Assembly: GCA_023715185.1 (NCBI GenBank)
Contig: JAMCAN010000003.1
Coordinates: forward strand, 310,001 to 374,000
Length of the DNA: 64,000 nucleotides
Reading direction: 5' to 3'
Origin: Planococcus sp. MER TA 32b
Lineage (GTDB): Bacteria; Bacillota; Bacilli; Bacillales_A; Planococcaceae
Part shown: in pieces, positions 15,603-24,518 of the stretch
How positions within the stretch are numbered: position 1 is the stretch's first letter
Layout: every line of letters begins with the position of its first letter
The notes under the pieces: model-generated
What the model saw: only the letters and a program-made list of their open reading frames with translations
Told to the model about the DNA's origin: nothing
The model's database searches: none
Position numbers and translations under genes: made by a program

Positions 15603-17081
15603 ATGGTGATAGACTTTACAATTAACGGAATTATCTTAATATGTGGTGCTTTTCTTTTAATGGGTGTAATTATGACCAAAGTTTCAGCGCGCGCTGGAGT
15701 TCCTTCCCTCGTTCTCTTCATGATCATCGGAATGATCCTCGGTAGTGATATTTCCGGCCTCATCTATTTCTCCAATGCTGAAGTTGCCCAGCTTGTCGGT
15801 GTAGTTGCCTTAATCATCATATTGTTTGAAGGCGGACTGCAGACACAGTGGAAAAATATACGCCCTGTTCTTGGCGGATCTTTGGTTCTGGCCACGCTTG
15901 GCGTTCTGATTACAACTGCGGTAGTGGCAGTTGCAGCTTATTATGTTCTGGGCATTACGGCTCTGGAAGCCCTGCTCCTCGGTTCGATCGTCGGATCAAC
16001 CGATGCGGCAGCCGTTTTCTCTGTTCTTGCCGGACAAAACATCAAAGGCCGAATCTCTTCCACACTGGAAGCGGAATCCGGTACCAACGACCCGATGGCG
16101 ATGTTCCTGACAATCGCCTTTATCCAATTGATCCTGACTCCGGAATCCTCAGTCTTTACAATGCTTGGCAGCTTTGTGCTGCAAATGGGTGTGGGAGCGA
16201 TTCTGGGCGTGGTGCTTGGCTTGTTCGCTTCATGGACGATTAACCGGATAAAACTGAACGCTTCAGGTCTGTATGCTGTATTATCTGTCGGCTTTGCGAT
16301 ATTCATCTACAGCTTTACAGCTATTCTGGGCGGCAGCGGGCTGTTGGCGGTCTACCTGGCGGCTCTCGTCATCGGAACGCGCGATTTGACGCACAGCTAC
16401 TCGATCATCAGTTTCAATGAAGGCCTTGCATGGCTCATGCAGATCCTGATGTTCGTCATCCTGGGCCTTCTTGTGTTCCCTAGCCAGTTGGCTGACTGGG
16501 ATCTGATTTGGAAAGGGCTTGTCCTGTCGCTTGTGCTGATCTTTATCGCACGGCCGATCGCCGTCTTCGCATCGACGATTTTCTTTGACTACTCGTTGAA
16601 TGAAAAATTGTTCATGTCCTGGGCAGGGCTGCGCGGCGCAGTGCCGATCGTATTGGCGACGTTCCCGATGTTAGCCGGCCTTGAAAACAGTTTCCTGTTC
16701 TTTAATGTCGTGTTCTTTATCGTTTTGACTTCCGCTTTGCTGCAGGGTTCCACGATTCCATTCTTTGCGAATAAATTAAAATTGAACGGACGGCCATCGC
16801 CCAAACGCATCCATTCACTTGAACTGGTGTCGATGGATAAAGCGAATGCGGAAATGCTGGAAGTTGAATTGACGGGCAAATCACCGTTTGCCGGCCAGCT
16901 GGTGCAGACGATCGGATTGCCGAAGCAGACGCTGATCAGTGCGATCATCCGCTCAGGCCGCCTGGTCATGCCGACCGGCACAACGAAACTCAAAGTCGGG
17001 GACGTGCTCTATGTCCTGACGGAGAAAAAACAAGTATCAAAAGTGAAAATGGTTCTTGGTGAAGAGGACATCGTAAACTAG
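15603..17081 (+). CDS. CPA1-family potassium (or sodium)/proton antiporter with TrkA-C domain
   Basis: A 492-residue membrane antiporter of the NhaP2/CvrA type. Residues 1-390 contain about 12-13 hydrophobic helices, with the ion-binding aspartates in GSTDAAAVFS and SGTNDPMAMFL, and the SWAGLRGAVPIVLAT motif of CPA1 proteins. Residues ~405-490 form a TrkA-C-like regulatory domain (GKSPFAGQLVQTIGLPKQTL, then LKVGDVLYVL), which usually binds nucleotides or K+. It likely expels K+ or Na+ against protons under osmotic or alkaline stress. A TATAAT box lies about 30 bases upstream of the start. It is monocistronic. Confidence 0.87.
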   Translation: MVIDFTINGIILICGAFLLMGVIMTKVSARAGVPSLVLFMIIGMILGSDISGLIYFSNAEVAQLVGVVALIIILFEGGLQTQWKNIRPVLGGSLVLATLGVLITTAVVAVAAYYVLGITALEALLLGSIVGSTDAAAVFSVLAGQNIKGRISSTLEAESGTNDPMAMFLTIAFIQLILTPESSVFTMLGSFVLQMGVGAILGVVLGLFASWTINRIKLNASGLYAVLSVGFAIFIYSFTAILGGSGLLAVYLAALVIGTRDLTHSYSIISFNEGLAWLMQILMFVILGLLVFPSQLADWDLIWKGLVLSLVLIFIARPIAVFASTIFFDYSLNEKLFMSWAGLRGAVPIVLATFPMLAGLENSFLFFNVVFFIVLTSALLQGSTIPFFANKLKLNGRPSPKRIHSLELVSMDKANAEMLEVELTGKSPFAGQLVQTIGLPKQTLISAIIRSGRLVMPTGTTKLKVGDVLYVLTEKKQVSKVKMVLGEEDIVN

Positions 17082-17106
17082 CCCGCAGATTTGCGGGCTT
17101 TTTTTA
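17081..17106 (+). terminator. Terminator of the antiporter gene
   Basis: GCCCGCA (17081-17087) pairs with TGCGGGC (17092-17098), followed by a T-run. Confidence 0.85.
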
Positions 17107-17170
17107 TTGCAGGAATTCCCAGGCGCAAGGTCGAATGAAATAAGACATCGAAAAGGGGGAGAAAGCGGAA

Positions 17171-19537
17171 ATGGAGAAAAAGCAGAAAAAGAGAAAATGG
17201 CTCAAATGGGTGTTGGGGACGCTCGGTTTGCTGGTGGCGGTTGCTGTTATCGGGCTTATTTATGTGAACGCTTACATAGGGAAATCTGAACCGGCGATTA
17301 CGGGGGAACTTGATGTCTCCGTGCTGGATGAAGATGTCACGGTTGTACGGGATGATATCGGGGTGCCGCATATTGAAGCGCAATCGGATGCGGATCTTTA
17401 CCGCGCGCAAGGCTATGTCGTGGCACAGGACAGGCTGTTCCAGATGGATCTGTCGCGACGGCAGGCAAGCGGAAGATTGGCGGAAGCGGTAGGCGCTGCG
17501 GCAGTAGATACGGATAAATTTTTCCGGACTTTCAGTTTGCGCGACGCGGCTGAAAAATCATGGGAAGGCTACGATGATGAATCGAAGCAAGTGCTGGAAT
17601 GGTTCGCTGAAGGGGTGAATGCTTTCATTGATGAAGCGAAAGAAGACGATACGCTGAGCTATGAATTCAGTTTGCTCGGTTACGAACCGGAGGAATGGAC
17701 ACCTGTCGATTCGTTGGCCATCGGAAAATTCATGGCCTATGACCTTGGCGGGAACTGGTCGTCTCTTGCTGTCCGGCACTGGGCGCTTGGTGAGTTCCCG
17801 GAAGACAAAGCCAGGGAATTATTCATCGAATATCCGGAAGGCGCACCGTCGATCATCGAAGCCAATATCAACAGCCAGGTGAAAGTGGCGGGCGAATTCG
17901 ATGCTTCGCTTGTGCCGAATGAATTCAACGGCAGCAATAACTGGGTTGTTTCAGGTGACAAGACGGAAAGCGGCATGCCGCTTTTGGCGGATGATCCGCA
18001 TCTGGGATTGAGTACGCCGTCAATCTGGTATCAGATGCATTTGCAATCACCGGAGCAGAACGTCAGCGGCGTCATTTTTGCTGGCGTGCCCGGCATTATT
18101 CTCGGGCACAATGAAGATGTCGCCTGGGGTGTCACCAATGTGGGCCCTGATGTACAGGATCTTTATATCGAAACGCCCAATCCGGAAGATCCGACCCAAT
18201 TCCGGTACGAGGGCGAATGGGAACAAGCTGAAGTAAGAGATGAACCGATCAAAGTGAAAGACGGCGAAACGGTTGATTTTGAAGTGGTGGTCACACGCCA
18301 CGGACCGATCATTTCCGAGCTGCTCTATGAAGAGGAAGATCCGGGTGCGCTGTTCTCGATGCAATGGACTGCGCTTGAACCGACACTCGAACTGCAGGCA
18401 GTGCTTGGGTTCAATAAAGCTTCAAACTGGGAAGACTTCGAAACGGCGCTGGAAGATTTCCAGGCTCCTGCCCAGAATTTTGTGTTTGCGGCAACTGATG
18501 GCACGATTGCCTATAAAGCGAATGGACGCATTCCGATCCGCAAAACGGGTGACGGCCAATTGCCGGTGCCTGGTGATTCCGCGGATTATGGCTGGGAAGG
18601 TTATGTGCCTTTCGATGAGTTGCCGACTGTTGTGAATCCGGAAAACGGTTTTATTGCCACGGCGAACAATGAAGTGGTCGATGATTCCTACGAATACCAC
18701 ATCACTGATTTTTGGGCTCAGCCTTATCGTTACAAGCGGATCGCGGAAGTGCTGGAAGCGTCGGATGAGTTGACGCCTGAAGACATGATGGAGCTGCAGA
18801 TGGATAAGAAAAACCTCTACGCGGAAGAATTCCTGGCGGATATGATCGACACGGTCAGAGCAGAGAGTGATGAGTACGATGAAGTGCTTTCGCTGCTCGC
18901 CGACTGGGACCAAGTGGATGGGGCGGATCAGGCGGCGCCGCTGATTTTCCATAAATGGATGAAGCAGCTGCCGCATACATTGCTGGAAGACAGTTTCCCG
19001 GAGGATGTATATGATCTGATGCCCGGCAAGAATCACATTACCGATGCGATGATGCGCGATTCGTTTGCCGGCAATGACGGAGCATGGGTCAGTGAATACG
19101 GAGGTGTCGGAAAGTGGCTGACCGATGCGCTGGAAACGAGTTTAACAGAGATTGAAGGGGAATTCGGCAATGACGCGGGGGACTGGGAATGGGGAGAATA
19201 TCACCAGCTGACGTTCCCTCATCCGCTGGCGGATGCATCGCCGATATTCGAAAGCATTCTGAATCCGGACCCGGTGGCGCTTGGCGGTTCCAATATAACT
19301 GTACAGGCGGCGGCATTTGATGAAGAAGGCAATGTCGACCACGGTGCGGCATGGCGGTTTGTTGCCGATCTCTCTGATATGTCAAGCGCCTATCATATTG
19401 TAGGACCAGGTCTGAGCGGCCATATGAAATCCGACTTCTTCCACAATCAAGTCGGTAAGTGGGCGGAAGGCGATTATCATGAGACACCGATAGATGGTTC
19501 GGCGGAAGGGTCGACCTTAACACTCAAAGCCGAGTAA
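17171..19537 (+). CDS. Penicillin acylase family Ntn-hydrolase (membrane-anchored or exported)
   Basis: A 788-residue member of the penicillin G acylase/acyl-homoserine-lactone acylase family. Residues ~11-33 are a hydrophobic anchor after a lysine-rich start. The precursor is expected to self-cleave before Ser255 in FNGSNNWVVSG, exposing the N-terminal serine nucleophile of the beta chain; the DDPHL and VTRHGPI motifs downstream fit. Mature enzymes hydrolyse amide-linked acyl groups; natural substrates (acyl amino acids, lactone signals) are uncertain. The start has a GGGGGAGA region upstream. It is the only gene of its transcript before the crcB promoter, which overlaps its stop codon. Confidence 0.9.
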   Translation: MEKKQKKRKWLKWVLGTLGLLVAVAVIGLIYVNAYIGKSEPAITGELDVSVLDEDVTVVRDDIGVPHIEAQSDADLYRAQGYVVAQDRLFQMDLSRRQASGRLAEAVGAAAVDTDKFFRTFSLRDAAEKSWEGYDDESKQVLEWFAEGVNAFIDEAKEDDTLSYEFSLLGYEPEEWTPVDSLAIGKFMAYDLGGNWSSLAVRHWALGEFPEDKARELFIEYPEGAPSIIEANINSQVKVAGEFDASLVPNEFNGSNNWVVSGDKTESGMPLLADDPHLGLSTPSIWYQMHLQSPEQNVSGVIFAGVPGIILGHNEDVAWGVTNVGPDVQDLYIETPNPEDPTQFRYEGEWEQAEVRDEPIKVKDGETVDFEVVVTRHGPIISELLYEEEDPGALFSMQWTALEPTLELQAVLGFNKASNWEDFETALEDFQAPAQNFVFAATDGTIAYKANGRIPIRKTGDGQLPVPGDSADYGWEGYVPFDELPTVVNPENGFIATANNEVVDDSYEYHITDFWAQPYRYKRIAEVLEASDELTPEDMMELQMDKKNLYAEEFLADMIDTVRAESDEYDEVLSLLADWDQVDGADQAAPLIFHKWMKQLPHTLLEDSFPEDVYDLMPGKNHITDAMMRDSFAGNDGAWVSEYGGVGKWLTDALETSLTEIEGEFGNDAGDWEWGEYHQLTFPHPLADASPIFESILNPDPVALGGSNITVQAAAFDEEGNVDHGAAWRFVADLSDMSSAYHIVGPGLSGHMKSDFFHNQVGKWAEGDYHETPIDGSAEGSTLTLKAE

Positions 19538-19545
19538 GTTATAAT
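19517..19545 (+). promoter_or_regulatory. Promoter of the crcB pair, overlapping the acylase stop
   Basis: TTAACA (19517-19522), 17 bases, TATAAT (19540-19545). The acylase stop codon is 19535-19537, so the promoter sits at the gene boundary and starts transcription about 20 bases before crcB. No fluoride riboswitch is visible in this short leader. Confidence 0.65.
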
Positions 19546-19572
19546 GGTGAAAAAAGATATGGGGCGTTTGAT

Positions 19573-19926
19573 TTGAAAAGAATGTTAGCGGTCGGATTCG
19601 GCGGCATGGCCGGCTCACTGCTGCGGGCATGGATTTACGCAGCGGTTCCGGGCACTGTCAGTCTCTGGATCATCAACATCATCGGCAGTTTTCTGATCGG
19701 CTTCGCAGTCATGAAACTCAGCGGAAAATCTGCTGAACTTCGGCTGTTCATCTCGACTGGGCTGCTTGGATCATTTACGACCTTTTCGGCTTTCTCGAAT
19801 GACTGGTTTCGCGCGCTGGAGTCATCTCTGGCAACAGGAATCCTGTACGGGCTCGGGATGACAGCTGCGGCGACTGCGGCAGCTGCCGCAGGTCTGTGGC
19901 TTGGCCGGAAAGGGGTGAGGGAATGA
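19573..19926 (+). CDS. crcB: Fluoride channel subunit CrcB/Fluc (1)
   Basis: A 117-residue four-helix membrane protein of the CrcB/Fluc family, which exports toxic fluoride as a dual-topology dimer. Family marks are GGMAGSLLRAW near the start, the central NIIGSFLIGF with its pore asparagine, and STGLLGSFTTFSAFS with the phenylalanine box. Start is TTG at 19573 or ATG at 19582. The second crcB overlaps its stop (ATGA); paired genes usually form a heterodimer of opposite topologies. Confidence 0.9.
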   Translation: MKRMLAVGFGGMAGSLLRAWIYAAVPGTVSLWIINIIGSFLIGFAVMKLSGKSAELRLFISTGLLGSFTTFSAFSNDWFRALESSLATGILYGLGMTAAATAAAAAGLWLGRKGVRE

Positions 19927-20258
19927 GCCTGATTGAAATTGCGCTTGGCGGATTTCTCGGCGCCATGGCCCGCTATCTGTTCTACCTGGTGGCGGAAGCC
20001 CGCTGGCGGCAGCCGAAAATCGCAACGTTGCTGGTGAACATCCTCGGTTCGTTTGCGTTGGGTGCGCTTGTCGGAAGCGGCAATCTGTCCGTTTTTTGGC
20101 TGACAGGGTTCCTTGGCGCATTCACCACTTTCTCGACGATGGCACTGGATGCGGTGAAGGATTTTGAAGACGGCAAATGGCTGGCGGGAATTTCGTACCT
20201 GCTCGCAAATCTGATCGGCGGATTGGCTTTGTTCGCAGCGGCATATACGATTTTTTAA
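19923..20258 (+). CDS. crcB: Fluoride channel subunit CrcB/Fluc (2)
   Basis: A 111-residue partner of the preceding gene with the same layout: GGFLGAMARYL, VNILGSFALGAL and TGFLGAFTTFSTMALD. The start at 19923 (MSLIEIALGG) overlaps the first crcB stop by 4 bases; a longer frame from 19896 lies inside crcB1 and lacks a ribosome site. Together they should form one heterodimeric channel. Confidence 0.9.
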   Translation: MSLIEIALGGFLGAMARYLFYLVAEARWRQPKIATLLVNILGSFALGALVGSGNLSVFWLTGFLGAFTTFSTMALDAVKDFEDGKWLAGISYLLANLIGGLALFAAAYTIF

Positions 20259-20262
20259 TATT

Positions 20263-20305
20263 AAGAGGCTGGAAACCGACGGAAATCGTCTGTTTCCAGC
20301 CTCTT
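20263..20305. terminator. Bidirectional terminator between crcB and uspA
   Basis: AAGAGGCTGGAAAC (20263-20276) pairs with GTTTCCAGCCTCTT (20292-20305), between convergent genes. Confidence 0.85.
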
Positions 20306-20308
20306 ATT

Positions 20309-20728
20309 TCATTTGACGATGACGACAGGAGCATGGACGCGTTTCGCCACTTTATGGCTGACGCTGCCGAGCACCATTTCCTGAAAGGAATTAAGTCCGC
20401 GGCTGCCGATAAAAATGATATCGTAATTGTTTTCATTGGCGTGCTTTATGATTGTCGGTCCGGGCGTCCCATGGATGGTGGTGGTTTCAAAAGGCACACC
20501 GGCTCCGCTGAATATCTCTTCAAGCGGCAGAAGCAATTGCCGGCGGTAATGATGGAGTTCTTCGCTGAGCTTGTCGTTCAGCACTTCGGTCCGCGCTTTT
20601 TCGTAATCGACGACATAAAGCAAAGTTACAACGGCATCCTGGAACATCTTCGCCATCTTCAGTGCTTCAGCAGCCGCCCGTTTTGAGTGTTCCGAACCAT
20701 CCGCTGCCAAAAGTATTTTCTGATACAT
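20309..20728 (-). CDS. Universal stress protein UspA family
   Basis: A 139-residue single Usp domain (starts YQKILLAADGSEHSKRAA). The ATP-binding pattern G-2X-G-9X-G-S is intact in GSRGLNSFQEMVLGSVS near the C-terminus, so it is probably of the nucleotide-binding class. Such proteins accumulate during starvation or oxidative stress; the exact role is unknown. Start ATG at 20728 with AAGGGGGCAGGGG upstream. It is convergent with crcB and divergent from cadC. Confidence 0.9.
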   Translation of the reverse strand: MYQKILLAADGSEHSKRAAAEALKMAKMFQDAVVTLLYVVDYEKARTEVLNDKLSEELHHYRRQLLLPLEEIFSGAGVPFETTTIHGTPGPTIIKHANENNYDIIFIGSRGLNSFQEMVLGSVSHKVAKRVHAPVVIVK

Positions 20729-20806
20729 ACCCCTGCCCCCTTAGTAAAAAAGCTTATGTCTTTATTCGACAAAATCAGCGTGATTTCCTTTTTGGCAATA
20801 AAGGAT

Positions 20807-20884
20807 GAAAACAATCAAATGAAGGTTTGACTATAAAAAAGAGAAAAGGTAGACTGAAGAAAACAATCAAATGAATATTTGATT
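20807..20884 (+). promoter_or_regulatory. cad promoter with two CadC-type operators
   Basis: A 17-base direct repeat GAAAACAATCAAATGAA occurs at 20807-20823 and 20859-20875, 52 bases apart. Each begins a dyad: AATCAAATGAAGGTTTGACT (20813-20832) and AATCAAATGAATATTTGATT (20865-20884). The promoter between them is TTGACT (20827-20832), 17 bases, TAGACT (20850-20855), so one operator covers the -35 and the other the start of the transcript. Confidence 0.75.
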
Positions 20885-20901
20885 GAAGAGGGGGAACCGT
20901 C

Positions 20902-21258
20902 ATGAAAGAGATTTGTGAAATTACAAAAGTCCATCCTGAAAGAGTGGAAAATGTTCAAAACCAAATGACGGATCTCACTGATGTGGCGATTCTTTTCAAG
21001 GCATTGGCCGATGAGACACGTCTGAAAATCGCTTTTGCGTTAACAATAGAAGAAGAAATGTGTGTTTGTGATATTGCTGCGGTAATCGGCGGTTCAACAG
21101 CCACGGCCTCCCATCATTTGCGGTATCTGCGTGAGCGCAAACTTGCGATATCCGAACGGAAAGGCAAACAAATCTATTATTCGCTGTCGGATAAGCATGT
21201 TCATCAGCTTGTGACCATTGCACATGAACACGCGAAAGAAGGTGCGGAAATTGGTTAA
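20902..21258 (+). CDS. cadC: CadC-type ArsR-family metal-responsive repressor
   Basis: A 118-residue winged-helix repressor of the CadC branch, expected to release DNA on binding Cd(II), Pb(II) or Zn(II). It has the metal-site cysteines of this branch: Cys5 in the N-terminal arm and Cys54/Cys56 in EEMCVCDIA; the second N-terminal cysteine of the plasmid pI258 protein is absent. The recognition helix is STATASHHLRYLRERK. GGGG-type ribosome site upstream. cadA overlaps its 3' end. Confidence 0.9.
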   Translation: MKEICEITKVHPERVENVQNQMTDLTDVAILFKALADETRLKIAFALTIEEEMCVCDIAAVIGGSTATASHHLRYLRERKLAISERKGKQIYYSLSDKHVHQLVTIAHEHAKEGAEIG

Positions 21259-23320
21259 AACTTATCGTCTTGAAAATCTGTCCTGCACAAATTGTGCGGC
21301 GAAATTCGAAAAGAATATTCGCAGCCTGCCGGAGATCAAAGCTGTTGAACTGAATTTCGGGGCTTCGAAATTGACTGTGGACGGCAATGTGTCCATCGAA
21401 GAATTGGAGCGTGCCGGAGCGTTTGACCATATCCGGGTTTACCCGGAAAAAGCGAAAGTAGAGCATACGCCTTTTTACAAACGGCGGCAGACGATTGAAA
21501 CCGCAATTTCGTTTGTGCTGCTGATTGCCGGGGTTATCCTTTCATTCCAGACAAGCGAAAGCGATCCCTGGGCAATCGGACTGTTCGGCACTTCCATGCT
21601 TGTCGGCGGCTATCACATGTTCCGCACCGGGTTGCTGAACCTCAGCCGCCTTGAATTTGATATGAAAACATTGATGACGATCGCGGTCATCGGTGCGGCC
21701 ATAATCGGGGAGTGGCGTGAAGGTGCGGTGGTCGTGTTTTTATTTGCCATCAGTGAAGCACTTGAGTCTTTTTCAATGAATAAAGCGCGCCAGTCGATCA
21801 GAAGCCTGATGGATCTGGCGCCTGTACGTGCTTTGATCCAGCGGGACGGTGAATTGATCGAAATGGATACGGAAGAAGTCCGTATCGGGGATGTCCTGAT
21901 CGTCAAACCGGGTCAGAAAATCGCAATGGATGGCGTTGTCCTGCGCGGCGAATCCGCGGTCAATCAGGCGGCCATCACCGGTGAATCGATTCCCGAAGTC
22001 AAACGGCCGGGAGCGGACGTATTCGCCGGCACGATGAACGAGGAAGGCGCGCTTGAAGTGACCGTCACCAAACGCGTTGAAGATACAACCATCGCTAAAA
22101 TCATCCATCTTGTGGAAGAAGCGCAGGCGGAAAAAGCGCCGTCTCAAAAATTCGTCGACCAGTTCGCGAAATATTACACACCAGCCATCATCGCTATCGC
22201 TTTTTTAACGGCGTTGGTGCCGGGTTATATGACAGGCGACTGGCAGCTGTGGGTCTACCAGGGCTTGGCTGTTCTAGTCGTCGGCTGTCCGTGTGCGCTG
22301 GTCGTTTCAACTCCGGTAGCCATCGTCACAGCAATCGGCAATGCGGCAAGACAGGGTGTCCTCATCAAAGGCGGCATCCATTTGGAAGAAACGGGCCGAA
22401 TCAAGGCTATTGCGTTCGATAAGACGGGCACGCTGACAAAAGGATATCCCGAAATGACGGATGCGATTCCCGGCAATGGCTATACAAAAGAGCAGCTGGT
22501 CCAATTGGCCGCATCAGCCGAGTCGATGTCACAGCATCCATTGGCGCGCGCCATCGTTAAGGAAGCGGCGCAGCTTCTTCCATCGGAAGGGTTTAATTCG
22601 GTCACCGGCAAAGGGGCTTATGCCCAGGTCGGCGGAGAGCGGATCCATATCGGCAGCTTGCTCTGGGCGGAAGAATCCGGATTTGAGATCCCGGCTCACG
22701 CCCGCCGTCTGCAGCTCGGCGGCAAATCGGTGATGGCTGTCTTTAAAGAAAACGAATTTATCGGCATCATTGCCGTCGCCGATGCGATCCGAAATGAAAG
22801 CCCCGGCATTATCGGGGAACTGAAAGAGATGGACATAGGCAGCACCATTATGCTGACAGGCGACCATCCGGCGACAGCCAATGCAATCGCGAAAGAAATC
22901 GGCGTCACTGATGTGCGTGCGGGATTGATGCCGCAGGATAAACTTTCCGCGGTCCGTGAACTTCAGCAGCAGTATGGGCGCGTGGCAATGGTCGGCGACG
23001 GCATCAATGACGCTCCGGCACTGGCGGCTTCTACAGTCGGCATCGCCATGGGAGGAGCGGGTACTGACGCGGCGCTTGAAACAGCCGACATTGCGCTCAT
23101 GGCAGACGATCTGGAAAAACTTCCTTATACGATTCGACTAAGCCGCAAGACATTGCGTATAATAAAGGAAAATATCATGTTTGCTTTGGGGCTGAAGGTA
23201 ATTGCTTTGCTGTTGATCATTCCGGGCTGGCTCACTTTATGGATTGCGATTTTCGCGGACATGGGTGCGACCCTGCTCGTAATCTTGAATGCTCTGCGCC
23301 TGGTCAAGGTTCAAAAGTAA
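21251..23320 (+). CDS. cadA: Cd(II)/Zn(II)/Pb(II)-exporting P1B-type ATPase CadA
   Basis: A 689-residue heavy-metal P-type ATPase. An N-terminal HMA domain has CTNC (Cys12 and Cys15); the ion-binding CPC motif is at residues 346-348; the phosphorylation site DKTGT begins at Asp390; the HP motif (SQHPLARAI) and GDGINDAPAL follow. This set marks the Zn/Cd/Pb class rather than copper. The TTG at 21251 is taken as start, overlapping cadC by 8 bases with GAAGGTG inside cadC as ribosome site; a frame from ATG 21218 would overlap more and lacks a site. Regulated by CadC through the double operator. Confidence 0.93.
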   Translation: MVKTYRLENLSCTNCAAKFEKNIRSLPEIKAVELNFGASKLTVDGNVSIEELERAGAFDHIRVYPEKAKVEHTPFYKRRQTIETAISFVLLIAGVILSFQTSESDPWAIGLFGTSMLVGGYHMFRTGLLNLSRLEFDMKTLMTIAVIGAAIIGEWREGAVVVFLFAISEALESFSMNKARQSIRSLMDLAPVRALIQRDGELIEMDTEEVRIGDVLIVKPGQKIAMDGVVLRGESAVNQAAITGESIPEVKRPGADVFAGTMNEEGALEVTVTKRVEDTTIAKIIHLVEEAQAEKAPSQKFVDQFAKYYTPAIIAIAFLTALVPGYMTGDWQLWVYQGLAVLVVGCPCALVVSTPVAIVTAIGNAARQGVLIKGGIHLEETGRIKAIAFDKTGTLTKGYPEMTDAIPGNGYTKEQLVQLAASAESMSQHPLARAIVKEAAQLLPSEGFNSVTGKGAYAQVGGERIHIGSLLWAEESGFEIPAHARRLQLGGKSVMAVFKENEFIGIIAVADAIRNESPGIIGELKEMDIGSTIMLTGDHPATANAIAKEIGVTDVRAGLMPQDKLSAVRELQQQYGRVAMVGDGINDAPALAASTVGIAMGGAGTDAALETADIALMADDLEKLPYTIRLSRKTLRIIKENIMFALGLKVIALLLIIPGWLTLWIAIFADMGATLLVILNALRLVKVQK

Positions 23321-23345
23321 GCAATGCATGCTTGGAGGATTTGTT

Positions 23346-24464
23346 TTGAAATTAACTGAGTGGACAATGGAAGAGCAGGAACAGCTGATCCATTTTATGA
23401 CAACGAATTCCTGGCCATATCACGGACAAGAACATCCAGTCCGCGCGTTGATACAGAAGACGATAGAAGAAGGCGGTTACCAGTCTGACCAGGTAACAAC
23501 CTTTTGGGTGGAAAACGATGAAGGTGAACAGGTGGGGCTTGTGAAGATCTTTGACCTGCAGGATGACATCCCGTTATTCGATTTGCGGATTGCCGATCCG
23601 TACCGGGGAAAAGGCTACGGACCGAAAGCGTTGAAAATGACTGCGGATTTCGTTTTCTCATTGCCGGAAAAGAAAATCCGGCTCGAAGGCCACACGCGCC
23701 ACGATAATTTTGCGATGCGCAAGGCTTTTGAACGGACAGGATTTGTAAAAGAAGCCCATATGCGCCAAGCCTGGTTTTCCACGAAAGAAAACCGTTATTT
23801 TGATGCGGTCACGTACGGGATGACCCGTGAAGACTGGCAGCAGGGCGTTACAACGCCTGTGTTATGGGAAGATACGATTGCGGAACCATCCGTGGCGCCA
23901 TTCAATCCCGTATTGCTCGATTTTCCGGAAGAATTCGAATCGGAGCGATTGCTGATCCGCGCGCCGCGCCGTGAAGATGCGGTCCACAGCTATGAAGCGA
24001 TCAAGCATTCCATTGAATCGTTGCGTCCGTGGATGCCGTTTGCGCAGAAAAAACCTGATCTGAAACAGATCGAAGCGAACCTCATTGAAGCGGCAGCCGA
24101 TTTTCAATTGCGAAAAGATCTCCGTCTTCATTTCTTCCAGAAAGAAACCGGGGAATTCATCGGTTCAAGCGGACTGCACCGCATTGACTGGGAAGTGCGG
24201 AAGTTCGAAATCGGCTACTGGGTCGACAATCGTTTTGAAGGAAAAGGCTATGTGACGGAAGCGGTTGAGCGCATAACGCGTTTCGCGTTCGAGGAACTCG
24301 GGGCGAACCGTGTGGAAATCAGATGCGATCCTGACAATGTCAGAAGCCGCGCAGTTGCGGAGAGGCTCGATTTTAGACTTGAAGGCATCCTGCGCAATGA
24401 GACGATTTCCCGTCTCGACAATAAACTGCGGGATACATGCGTCTATTCGAAAATCAGAGAGTAG
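23346..24464 (+). CDS. Tandem GNAT acetyltransferase (two domains)
   Basis: About 372 residues with two acetyltransferase folds. The first (~1-180) has the acetyl-CoA loop DPYRGKGYGPKALKM and NFAMRKAFERTGF. The second (~205-372) is of the RimJ/RimL type: FESERLLIRAPRREDA, VDNRFEGKGYVTEAV and NVRSRAVAERLDF. RimL relatives acetylate protein N-termini or antibiotics; the substrate here is unknown. TTG at 23346 is chosen for GGAGG 7 bases upstream. It begins 25 bases after cadA and may be read from the cad promoter. Confidence 0.82.
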   Translation: MKLTEWTMEEQEQLIHFMTTNSWPYHGQEHPVRALIQKTIEEGGYQSDQVTTFWVENDEGEQVGLVKIFDLQDDIPLFDLRIADPYRGKGYGPKALKMTADFVFSLPEKKIRLEGHTRHDNFAMRKAFERTGFVKEAHMRQAWFSTKENRYFDAVTYGMTREDWQQGVTTPVLWEDTIAEPSVAPFNPVLLDFPEEFESERLLIRAPRREDAVHSYEAIKHSIESLRPWMPFAQKKPDLKQIEANLIEAAADFQLRKDLRLHFFQKETGEFIGSSGLHRIDWEVRKFEIGYWVDNRFEGKGYVTEAVERITRFAFEELGANRVEIRCDPDNVRSRAVAERLDFRLEGILRNETISRLDNKLRDTCVYSKIRE

Positions 24465-24483
24465 CAGGCATATAAACAGAAAA

Positions 24484-24514
24484 AGAGACGGTGAGGATTG
24501 CCCTCGCCGTCTCT
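24484..24514. terminator. Bidirectional terminator after the double acetyltransferase
   Basis: AGAGACGGTGAGG (24484-24496) pairs with CCTCGCCGTCTCT (24502-24514) with one G-T pair. It serves both the + gene and the small - gene that follows. Confidence 0.8.
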
Positions 24515-24518
24515 TCTT

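Noticed and set aside
19546..19575. Fluoride riboswitch upstream of crcB
   Set aside because: The leader is only about 20 bases and lacks the pseudoknot consensus.
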